From Tieghemostelium lacteum (taxonomy: Eukaryota > Evosea > Eumycetozoa > Dictyosteliales > Raperosteliaceae): a DNA stretch of 64,000 bases. Where the stretch lies: assembly GCA_001606155.1 (NCBI GenBank), contig LODT01000029.1, positions 682,001-746,000 on the forward strand. The letters run 5' to 3'. Both the position numbers and the translations under genes were made by a program. The notes below the pieces were generated by a model. It was given only the letters and a program-made list of their open reading frames with translations. It searched no databases and was not told the origin of the DNA. This document shows, piece after piece, positions 54,695 to 64,000 of the stretch. Numbering within the stretch: the first letter of the stretch is position 1; each line of letters starts with the position of its first letter.

Positions 54695-56790
54695 CTAACC
54701 AGAAATATTGAAGTTACCACTTTATGAAGTAAACACATCATCTTATCATTTCATAATTCGGTAACTCCATACTACTGGTTTTAGGTAAACTAGTATGTTC
54801 AAATTTCATGTTAACATAATTGTAATTTTCAAGTGCAACTCGGGAAAGTAAAAAGGTGAAATTGTGGATGGATTGTCAAACACAGATATATATCATGAAG
54901 TTTATTTTTCGAATAGATATTTTTGTGTTTTTTATTGTTTTTGTTTTTTTGTTAGTTTTTATATGGAAGAGGGCCTATTTTTCATGATGGCCTTGTGAAA
55001 AATCATTTTCGTAAAAAATTTGATTGAAAAATATTTTTTTACAATGAACACAAAAAACAGATAAACATAATAATGAAGAACTCATATTCTTTTAATTATA
55101 ATTAAAAGAATAATATTTTAGAAAAAGCAATTATGCTATGTTCTATTGTTCTTTTTTTTTTAATTTTACTTACTTATTATTATTATTTTTTTTCTTAAAT
55201 TATTTATATATAAAGAGATAAATTATACAAGTTTTTGTAATAATATATATATTAGGTAAAATTTTATTTTTGGAACTTTTTTGTTTTGATCATACACCCA
55301 CATACACCAACTACCATTAATAGGCCATTTTAAACTTTGATTGAATATGGATCTATCATTGTAAATCTTTAGACTCACACTTTTAATATACTCATTTAAA
55401 AAAACTTGGATAACATGTAAAAAAAGACATTTATTAGAAATAGAAGAGTGTGATGTAATTACCATAATGTTATGTTAAAAATACATTTTTTGATACCTCC
55501 ACATTACCCCCCTTCACCAACCCCCCTTTGCATTTTTATTTAAAATTGTTCAAGATCATTGAAATTTATACTTGTTGTAAAAAAAAAAACAAAACAAAAA
55601 TACAAGTGGCACTTGAAAAAATTTATTTATATCTTTATATTTTTTTATAATTTTATAATTTTAAATATAATTGAATTATTGGATTTTTTGTCTCATAAAA
55701 AATTACAATAGAATTTTTTACATCATCCATCAAGATTTAATGTAATTTATCACGTTGTTGACCATTCATTTGGATCAGAACACACCAAAAAAAAACTTGC
55801 AGTTTGACAAAGTTTTTTTAGTTTTGTTTTTTTTTTTCATACTTGTAATTTTTAAATGTAAACAAGTTACCCTATTTATATAAATATCTAGTTCCAAGTC
55901 TAAGATACTATTCACTTCATGTATATTTCCACCAATCATAGATATTATTTTTTTACAAGTGTATATCACATATCTTAGGATCTGGTCATATGTTATGACA
56001 ATAGCGTAATCAATTCCATTTTAGATTTTTTTTATAGGACCCCCCAAAAAAAGTCGTCCTTTTTATTACCCACCTTTATAAAATTATTATTATTAAAAGG
56101 TTTTTTTTTTAAAATAATTGTTTTGTTATCAATACTTGGGTTCTCCATAGTCAATTAGAAATTTTTAGTTATTGGGTACAAAGAGAGTTCATTGTGTTTA
56201 TTTGTTTGATTAGATCAGAGATCTTAAATTTCTAAAAAAAAAAAACAATTCACTTACCACCCCCACCCAATTCAAACATCATTTTAAAAATAACAATTTT
56301 ATGTAAACAATAACCTAAGAACATCACAACATATTCCTAGGGATCTATTTATATATCAAATTGTACCATTACTCAAATTTTGTAAAATATACCCTCTAGA
56401 GTTTTTTTATTTTCTCAAATTTATTACATTGTGAAAATATCTGAAAAGAAATCAATCAATCAAATTTTTATTTTTATCACATTTTACAATTTTTCAAATA
56501 CCAAACATTCCGATATTTATCTTCCCGTAGATATATATTTTTTCATAGAACAATAATATTTTTTTTCCCTCCCCTTCCTTTTTGTTTGATAGTAATTTCT
56601 AATATCTTTTATTTTTTTTTTTTCTCCAATTATAGATTTTTAAAAAAACATTTCATGAACAAATTATCACTTATATAATAACACATTTTCAGAATTTTCA
56701 TCCAACACAAGGTGTAAATTTACACACACTCATATATATTTATTCCAATTAATTTAAATAATCAATTTCATAAAATAATTTATTCGAATA
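54353..56790. other. Long intergenic region, no gene seen
   Basis: 2.4 kb of AT-rich sequence. It holds an A run of 22 (54664-54685), many T runs, a short inverted repeat (54977-55003) and a C-rich patch (about 55498-55530). No open frame here has coding-like composition, and I recognise no RNA gene. Its right part probably serves as a long 5' control region and leader of the Q/N-rich gene at 56791. Confidence 0.5.
54977..55003. repeat. Short inverted repeat
   Basis: ATTTTTCA and TGAAAAAT are perfect reverse complements around an 11-base GC-bearing loop (TGATGGCCTTG). It could form a small hairpin in a transcript. It lies 620 bp past the stop of the surface-protein gene, so a link to its 3' end is not evident. 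Confidence 0.4.
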
Positions 56791-59700
56791 ATGAATTCAC
56801 CAAATAATCCAAATTCATCACCCTCAAAACAGAATAGCAATGGTATGAATATTAATTTGGAAATATTATTTTAAATTTTCAAAAATTTTAATAATGTCCA
56901 TACTTTATATAAATTTAGATAAAAAAAGCAATATACCATCAACACCATCATCACCATTGATTTATAATATAAATAATATAAATCTATCAAATTCAGCTAC
57001 AAATTCAAATTTATCATTGAGTAGCAATTCAAATACATCACCAATATTAATACCACAAATGTACAGCAATGCTGTTGGTACTACTCAGAGTCAACCAATG
57101 GCTATAAAAACACTTCCAAATGGTGCTCCATTTTATATTTATGATTTTGACCCAAATATGGGAATTTCAACACCATCACAATATATAACCAATACAAATC
57201 AAATTGCATATACAAATCCAAATGACATTTTATTTAATCAACAGTTACAACAACAGTTACAACAACAACAGCAACAGCAGCAGCAATCACAATTATCAAA
57301 CCAACAGTTAAATATTAATAATTCAAATAACAATAATAATCCAATGGCATATATACAACCACAATTATATAATGTTCAATATGCCTATACTCCACAGGGT
57401 CCTATAATGTTTACAACTCAACAGCCACAACAACAACCTACTCCACAGCAACAGCAGCAACAACAACAGTTACAACAAGCTCAACCACAATATTTTCAAA
57501 TACCTCCACAGGGATACTATATAAATCCAAATAATTCACCACCAGTTCCAAATAGACCATTTTCCATTGTAAGTGGTTATCCAAATGTAATAGCACAACC
57601 AATTCAACAGCAGATTCCAACTTCAAATAATATAATGATTGGTACAAATATAACAAATATAAATACATCTTCACCTACAATTCCAACCAATACCCTTAAT
57701 ACTAGTAGTACCATTATAAATACTTCAAATTTAAATAGTAATCCTAATAATAATAATAATAATAATAGTAACCCTAATAACAATAATAACCCAAATAATA
57801 ATAATAGTAACCCTATGGTATCAAGTGGTAATAAAATTACAGTTAGTGTCAGTGGAAATAGTATTGGTACAGTGGTTTCACCAAATATTGAAATTAGTCA
57901 TTTGAAGAGCCATTCAACTTTTAATATCAAAGATGATGATACACCATCATCACCGGTTGATACTAAACTAAAACCATCCAATTTTCAAGCTATAAAGATT
58001 ATCATTGGATCTTGGGAATATTTGGCTACATTTCCAGGAGATATTACATCGAAATTCTATTTTACGAAAAAGCAAATTGTATGGGAACTGGTGAGATCAG
58101 GTGTAAAGAGTAAAATTGTTATAGGATTCAACGATGTAACTGCATTGGTCATAAACTCAATCTCTGAAGATCATTCATCACTTACTGTGGAAACATGCAA
58201 GATACCAAAGTTTTACAAGGAAATCAACCCACAACCAAAGAAAAACACAATGTGGGTTCCTTCAGATGATTTCACTCAGAGTCAGGCATCAATGTACAGA
58301 AGACATACTCTTCATTTTAAAAAGCAAAACCTTAACAAAAATATAGAAAAATTGCAACAATCTGATCAAAGACTGCGCAGATTACTTGAATCTCAAGAAT
58401 TCTTTTCCAACGATATCTATTTACCTGGTGAGAATCCAAATAAACCTGATTATCATGGTGGGAATTCGAGTAGTAATATTAATATAAATATCAATGCAAC
58501 CACCACCACCACCTCAACATCAACATTAACTACTGCAACCACCCCTTCAACTATCCCCAATAATAATAATACAAGTGAATTTTCATCACCAAAAATGGAT
58601 CCACCTTCATTAGAGTTAGCAGATAACCAATCTATTACTAGTAGTGGGGGTATTAATAGATCTAATGTACAGACACCTTTAACACCTCCATTGACTCATA
58701 CTGGTACCACACCAACTAAATCAAATTCCAATCCATCTATTGGATCATCACCAGTATCAAATATTGATCCATTCTATACTGCAGATGTTAATAATCTATT
58801 TTATAAAAGTGGTTCTTCACCTATAAGTAAAGGACAAATTTCGACAAACAACAATAATAGTGGCACTGGTAATACTTTTGAACCATTAGATATAAATACA
58901 ACTTTAGAGGGTGATAAATTAATAACAGCAACAGAGAATCCACATATAGTACTAGAACAATTACAATCATTAATACCAACAAATTTAACACATTTGACAC
59001 AAGGAATTTCACCTTCTTTCACATCGATACCTATTGTAACCAATCAAGAAAATAATAATAATAACAATAATAATAATAATAATAACACAAATAATATAAA
59101 TAATAGTAGTAATGTAATTCCAACACCTCCACCAAATTTATTACATAATAGTACAAATTCATTTATTGGTAGTAGTAGTGGATCTATTAGTGCACCTCCT
59201 CCTAGTTTGAGTAGTAGTATAAATGCAAGTAGTGGTAGTATAGGTAGTGTAGGTTTAAGTCAGTCAAATATAAATATATCAATGTTACAACCACCATATT
59301 TTCCACAACCTGTTCAACCTATATTATCATTACAACAGCCACCACAGGTATTCAGTTTACCACAACAACCACAACAAGTACCACAACCAACACAAATACA
59401 ACAATTACCACATGGATTTCCAACAAACTCTCCAACACTCATTCCAGCCTATCTAAAAAATTCACCACAATTTAAACCACTATTTCAGTCACCCGATATT
59501 AATAACCATGTTTTTGATCCCAATCTATTTTATTTACAATCTACTTCTCCATTATTAGCATCTAACAATGCTCAATTACTAGTACAGACACCACCACCAT
59601 TAAATTTACAACCACCAGTTCAACCCATTAGTTCACCACTTCAAACTTTTAGTACTCAAAGTTTTACAAATGATACAGTTTTTGGTTTCACTCCTATCGA

Positions 59701-59914
59701 TCCTAATCTAATACCAATGGCTGCTGTTCCAAAAACAATCCCAAATATTGACTTTAATAATATACCCACTAATATTAATATAAATAATAACAACAATAAT
59801 AATAATAATAATAACAATAATAATAATTCAACCAAAACAAGAAATTCATCAACCTTAAATAATGATGAAGAGAAAAAGAGAACAAAACGTTCTAAATCAG
59901 TTCACGATATATAA
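56791..59914 (+). CDS. Large Q/N-rich protein with one conserved compact domain
   Basis: Exon 1 56791-56842 (MNSPNNPNSSPSKQNSN) and exon 2 56919-59914, intron 76 bp, phase 1; 1,015 residues. Most is low complexity: poly-Q (about 110-180), poly-N, Ser/Thr/Pro runs. A single compact domain lies at about 370-530: IKIIIGSWEYLATFPGDI, KKQIVWELVRSGVKSK, ALVINSISEDHSSLTVETC, then WVPSDDFTQSQASMYRRHTL and LQQSDQRLRRLLESQEFF. The last part resembles uncharacterised plant and fungal proteins, some called TRF-like; I could not verify this. The tail KRTKRSKSVHD is basic and could be a nuclear signal. A nuclear regulatory role is inference. Confidence 0.75.
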
Positions 59915-60738
59915 AAATTTGTTTTTTAAATATATCATAATTATTCACTTTTATACTTCTAAAAAAACTTCATTAAAATTGAAACTTAAAAATACATTTC
60001 TGTATCAATTTACTTATTTCTATTTATTTTTCTCTTTTGATATTGATTTAAAAATAATTATTAGTATGAATGACAAGAAATAAGTTATTTTGGGGTCCTA
60101 AAATAATTTAAATATTGATAAATAAAGAATAATTAAAATTTAATTAAAAATTTTAAAGTAAATTTATTAAAAGATAATTTGAATTAATTTTTACAAAAAT
60201 TCAAAAGATTGATTAAAATTTTTTCTATGAATCCATGTCCTGTTTCACAAAAATTGTGAGAAATTTTATTCAAATAATTAGAAAAAATGTTCAAGTTTAT
60301 TTTCTTTGATAACAATTTTAAGACAATTTGAATTTTATAGTTTAATATTAAAGGATATTTATATTTTTAGATTAAAAGCATTCTTGCTAAATCGTTCTAT
60401 ATTAATGAAACACAGTTTGTGTGTTAATATTCAAAATAATGGTAGTGTTTTTGATTGAGTTAGTCAATACCCCATCACACATTTAATAAAAATAAAAATA
60501 TGATTTATATTATCACCTAGCTCAAATTTTAATTTTTACTGATATAATATTTATTTAATGTTTTACTGATATAATATCAAAATTTGAAAAATAAAATTAC
60601 AGTATATGTGGAAAAAAACTAGGTTTCAATCCGTAATTTGAAAACTTAATAAAAAGTCATAGCGATCCAAAAATTAGTGAAGCTATCAACGACTTTATAA
60701 CCAACACATTTCAACTTATGGGTTTGTTTCAAACTTAC

Positions 60739-60951
60739 TTACAATGTCAAAATTTTGTCATATTCAAGTTCCATTCAAAAACTCTGATTGGAAGAGTTCA
60801 ACAAGCTATGCTGAGTCTACACTAATTATCTATTCTATAGAAAAAAGAAAAAGAGTCTCAAAATACGAGAATATCTATTGATGAAGAAATCTACTTCAAT
60901 GTTACATTGTCAAAATTGTAATATTCAAAAACCAGATTGGAAAAGATCAAC
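60739..60951 (+). repeat. Diverged direct repeat
   Basis: The first copy (about 60739-60802) reads acaatgtcaaaattttgt...tattcaa...gattggaagagttcaac. The second (about 60902-60951) reads acattgtcaaaattgtaat...attcaaaaaccagattggaaaagatcaac. The order of shared blocks is the same, spaced about 163 bp. No open frame links them. Confidence 0.5.
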
Positions 60952-61019
60952 TAATTTCTTGGTCCATTGAATATTCTTTTAAAGTATTGATTAATTGAAT
61001 CAAAGATATCTTAATTAAG

Positions 61020-61095
61020 ATTCAACTGCATACTTAATGATAATTGAATGTCATTTTATGAATTAATCAATTTTTCATTAAGCATGCAGTTGAAT
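61020..61095. repeat. 21-bp inverted repeat, 34-base loop
   Basis: The left arm attcaactgcatacttaatg (61020-61039, plus A at 61040) and the right arm at 61075-61095 are reverse complements with one mismatch in 21. Pairing may extend inward with a bulge through AATTGA. It could be a hairpin in a 3' region, a palindromic mobile-element remnant, or a regulatory RNA stem. Confidence 0.7.
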
Positions 61096-61096
61096 G

Positions 61097-61216
61097 TTAT
61101 TTATTAGTAATATTAATTTCATTTCCACCATCCAAAACTGCATAAAGTTCTACAACTTTGGTATGCCTTTCATTCTCTCTAGAAATCAATGGATTTCTAC
61201 TAAATTTAAATATCAT
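61097..61216 (-). other. Possible terminal coding exon, unrecognised
   Basis: A minus-strand frame of 39 codons (MIFKFSRNPLISREN..., ...VVELYAVLDGGNEINITNK-stop) with balanced, protein-like composition. An AG (AAATTTAG) lies just before the AGA AAT CCA codons, so it may be a last exon. A second hydrophobic open stretch lies upstream (about 61240-61315) after an AG, but I found no splice joining the two in frame. It could be a gene remnant. Confidence 0.3.
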
Positions 61217-61564
61217 TTACTAACACATTTTACTGCTACATACATGATTCACCTATAATTCTTATAATTTTAAAACCTATATTTTCCAGAATTCCAAAGA
61301 GAAAAATACACACCTATGCATTTTATAAAATAGTCATTCATTAATATCATCTTTTATTTTGTTAGTTTAAAAACTAATTATTTATTTAATTTATTTTTTT
61401 ATTTTAACAATTGAATACAAAAAATAATTTAAATAATTTCTATATAGAGATGCAATTACCTTTTCAATCATATCTTAATTTAATAAAAATCAAAATTTTT
61501 TTACAGTAATTAACATTATTGAAGATAAAAGACAACTAAAAGAGATTTTTGTAAACTTTTTTTT

Positions 61565-64000
61565 TTATTTATCTTTTTGGGGTTGAGAGATTGGTGCATT
61601 TAAAATGTTATTGATATGTTTTTCAATATCTTTGAGATTAACATTGCCTTCAGGTACTTTGAAATTATATTGTCTTCCAATTTCATAAATTCTCTTTAAT
61701 GTCTCATCAAATTCATTCTTTTCTTGGAGACTCAAATAGTATTTGTAAAGCTCCATAGCAGTGCGAGCATCCTCAACACTGCAATGTGTTTCTGACTGAA
61801 TGTCAATTTTCAATAAGACAAAAGCCAAGAAACGTAATGACAATTTTCTTTGGTTCTTTAGTTGATACAACTCGACGGTATCAATAATTTGTTCAGGTGG
61901 TACATAGATATTAATGATTCTAAAATCCTTTTGAAGACCGTGACCTACAAATTTAACTTTTTGATCCACCAAATAACGCAATTTCAAGTAGATATTCTTG
62001 AGAGATATTACATTTTTGGTTGACACCTTAGGATCTAAATCACCAACATTGATACCAGAGAAACGTGTGAGATAGTCGGTAACAGGTTCTATGGACTGTA
62101 TATAGTCATCAATGAATGCTTCACCGTTTGATCTGACAATGGATACTCTTGCCAGAGAGAAATTACCAGGTTGAATGATTACACGTTTTCCATCTAAAGA
62201 TACCTCAGTTTCCTCAGGACCAATACTGACAAATTCAGTATCAATAGCAACTAAATCATCCTTTTTTGGTAAGGTATTGGTATTGGCTGGAGTAAATGTC
62301 AATGCATTGGGTTTACATGTAATTAGATTATTCTGAAGATAGGTGTCCTTGGAAATTGGATTTACAATTGGAGGAATTGGAAGATCACTAGTGGCATTTG
62401 AATTCACTTTACTATAGTATAAAATAGCACCGGTCCTCCAGTTACTGTCAAAGTGTGTTACATCATTTGCAGAACACTCATTGATACGAAAATCATTAAA
62501 CAAATACCAACGATCTTTTGGAGGATTTACAGAGGTATCTTTGATTTTAATCTGACTGACCAAGTGTCCTTGTTTAGGAATTCTCTTGAACTGGTCCTTA
62601 ATATGAGATATACAGGTTGTTAATTCATACAATTGTCCATTTTCATTGACTTCCTCTACAAGGTCCTGTGGGTTGACTGGTACCTTTGATTTTTCGAGAT
62701 TATTTGGATACTCAGTGACAGAGAGTTGATTGTTATTACTATCCAGTTTAATTCTGATTTTTAAAGGTAACCAAGTGATTTCATCCTTGTTATTGTTGAA
62801 TCCTACCTGTTGTTGCTGTCCATTTAATTGGGATTGTGGTCCATGTTGCTGTTGTTGACCAGTGGAGGAAATAAATGTTTTTGTGCCCGGAATGATATTA
62901 GTTGACTCAAATTTCCAATACTCTTCTTGTTCTTTTTTTATACAATTTGCGTTTATACAGAGCAGAGGTGGGAGTGATTTAAGAGTTTTCTTTTGCACTG
63001 TCGAAAAGAAACCTTGACATTTCTCACACCATGCAGGAGATTTGAATTGTTTGGAAAGTGTATTCTTGAGAATGTTAGAAAAACTAGTGCCATCAGGTCC
63101 CTGACCGTATTCATTGGGAGTTGTAGGATAAGAGAGTTCATATTGATTCTGTTTCAGTTGTTTTTCATATTGGTTACCACAGTTTATACATTTATTAGAG
63201 GACAATGAAATAGAGCTAAAAAGACTTTCAAATATAGTCTCAGAGTTGATATTACTTGTAGTGGATATCTCCTTGTGCAATTGCTCCACTAAGAATCTAT
63301 TGAGATTCGATACCAATTGTGGAAGAGGTATTGGTGATTCTGGTGTCTCACTTGACAATATGATACCTAATGCAGAGGCTTGTGGTATCTGTTTCAGCAC
63401 ACGCAAGAAATTACTGCTCTCTACAGTCTTTCCAACTGAATTGTCCATCATTGTAAAGAGGAATCCCAATTCACACGATAAACAGTAGCTCTTGGTACAC
63501 AAGTGATTCAAGAGTACTGCTCTGATATTTGGTATAAAATAGAGTGCCTGAATGACACAATTGGAGTAGGAATTTGGTAGTATGTTTTCTAGACCACTAA
63601 AATGAGTCTTGTTGAATTCCATAACTTCAAATTCCTCTAACCCAAATTTTTTGAATTTCAGTTCAGTCCATCTAAAGATTTTTGGAGGTCTGATGTGGGA
63701 CATGGAGAGATTAGAAAGTGACTTGATCTTACCCTCCTCATAGGATTTACCTCTCATTTGTTTTCTAGAGATTTTGTTGGCACCTGTATTTGGAATATAT
63801 CCTACAAAATCATGTTGTTTTAAATTTGCCAACAATGTGCTATTTAGTGGTCTCTGTGGAAGACCAACTTGGTAGGATAGTGTTGGTTTCCAATAACTCA
63901 GTAGATACTGATCAGGTCCATCCTGTTGAAATGGTATCTCTGACAATGGAGAATTTTCAGTCATTCTATTGGGTCTATTAAATTGTGGAAATTGAACTAA
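61565..64000 (-). CDS. pan2: PAN2, poly(A)-specific ribonuclease subunit, 5' part outside window
   Basis: The frame is open past the right edge (VQFPQFNRPNR before the first ATG), so the start and the N-terminal WD40 domain lie beyond. About 811 residues are visible. The region FSGLENILPNSYSNCVIQALYF opens the ubiquitin-hydrolase-like domain, which in PAN2 lacks the catalytic Cys; Cys pairs CINC and CEKC follow. The exonuclease domain has the DEDDh residues: AIDTEFVS, the Asp of GHGLQKDF, and the His/Asp of THCSVEDARTAMELY. PAN2 with PAN3 trims mRNA poly(A) tails in the cytoplasm at the start of decay. It is Q-rich in the middle (QQQQHGPQSQLNGQQQQ). Confidence 0.93.
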   Translation of the reverse strand, partial: LVQFPQFNRPNRMTENSPLSEIPFQQDGPDQYLLSYWKPTLSYQVGLPQRPLNSTLLANLKQHDFVGYIPNTGANKISRKQMRGKSYEEGKIKSLSNLSMSHIRPPKIFRWTELKFKKFGLEEFEVMEFNKTHFSGLENILPNSYSNCVIQALYFIPNIRAVLLNHLCTKSYCLSCELGFLFTMMDNSVGKTVESSNFLRVLKQIPQASALGIILSSETPESPIPLPQLVSNLNRFLVEQLHKEISTTSNINSETIFESLFSSISLSSNKCINCGNQYEKQLKQNQYELSYPTTPNEYGQGPDGTSFSNILKNTLSKQFKSPAWCEKCQGFFSTVQKKTLKSLPPLLCINANCIKKEQEEYWKFESTNIIPGTKTFISSTGQQQQHGPQSQLNGQQQQVGFNNNKDEITWLPLKIRIKLDSNNNQLSVTEYPNNLEKSKVPVNPQDLVEEVNENGQLYELTTCISHIKDQFKRIPKQGHLVSQIKIKDTSVNPPKDRWYLFNDFRINECSANDVTHFDSNWRTGAILYYSKVNSNATSDLPIPPIVNPISKDTYLQNNLITCKPNALTFTPANTNTLPKKDDLVAIDTEFVSIGPEETEVSLDGKRVIIQPGNFSLARVSIVRSNGEAFIDDYIQSIEPVTDYLTRFSGINVGDLDPKVSTKNVISLKNIYLKLRYLVDQKVKFVGHGLQKDFRIINIYVPPEQIIDTVELYQLKNQRKLSLRFLAFVLLKIDIQSETHCSVEDARTAMELYKYYLSLQEKNEFDETLKRIYEIGRQYNFKVPEGNVNLKDIEKHINNILNAPISQPQKDK

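Larger units (their letters stand above)
59915..61564. other. Long intergenic region with diverged repeats
   Basis: 1.65 kb, AT-rich. It contains a diverged direct repeat (60739-60951), a 21-bp inverted repeat (61020-61095) and a short minus-strand open frame with coding-like composition (61097-61216). Otherwise nothing recognised. Confidence 0.5.

Noticed and set aside
54538-54741. Minus-strand frame across the A run
   Set aside because: It is driven by a homopolymer (FFFFFFF) and has no coding-like composition.
59862-60083. Frame overlapping the end of the Q/N-rich gene
   Set aside because: It is a shifted reading of the gene's end plus AT-rich 3' flank.

Overview
The window looks like nuclear DNA of a dictyostelid social amoeba. 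It is AT-rich and uses the standard code with mostly TAA stops. It has short AT-rich GT..AG introns, mostly 60-76 bp, poly-asparagine (AAT/AAC) and poly-glutamine (CAA) tracts, and compact genes on both strands. The protein set is ordinary eukaryotic housekeeping. I cannot name the species from the sequence alone. Many true 5' exons are tiny, and I placed them from splice signals and frame, so several gene models start upstream of the long open frame.

Left half (1-34,506). A SET-domain methyltransferase, cut by the left edge, is followed on the opposite strand by three head-to-tail copies of a giant (~3,100-residue) DUF6606/DUF3638/DUF3645 protein. This family carries a SecA/helicase-like P-loop motor and has no settled function. 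Copy 1 is interrupted by a one-base frameshift; copies 2 and 3 are open end to end. To their right lies an FG-GAP/VCBS-repeat membrane protein. The two spacers between the copies each hold a relic of the FG-GAP gene fused to a relic of the SET gene. So the array arose as a tandem duplication whose ends lay inside the two flanking genes, with a 5-base identity (ATTGG) at the joint. A further unequal exchange then gave three copies.

Middle (34,588-44,812). A small unknown gene, acireductone dioxygenase (methionine salvage), a PLGRKT-like protein, a seven-helix membrane protein, exosome subunit Rrp4, an MFS transporter, a five-part minus-strand gene of unknown function that is easy to miss, a small two-helix membrane protein and cytosolic lysyl-tRNA synthetase.

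Right part (45,332-64,000). An Fes1/HSPBP1-type Hsp70 exchange factor, TAF13, an F-box/leucine-rich protein, a short-chain dehydrogenase, splicing factor Prp18, a BRD8-like bromodomain protein, a predicted surface protein of beta-helix type, a large Q/N-rich protein with one compact conserved domain, and PAN2 of the deadenylase complex, cut by the right edge. Two long gene-free stretches (54,353-56,790 and 59,915-61,564) hold homopolymer tracts, a diverged direct repeat and a strong inverted repeat. I saw no rRNA, tRNA, CRISPR array or recognisable transposon.
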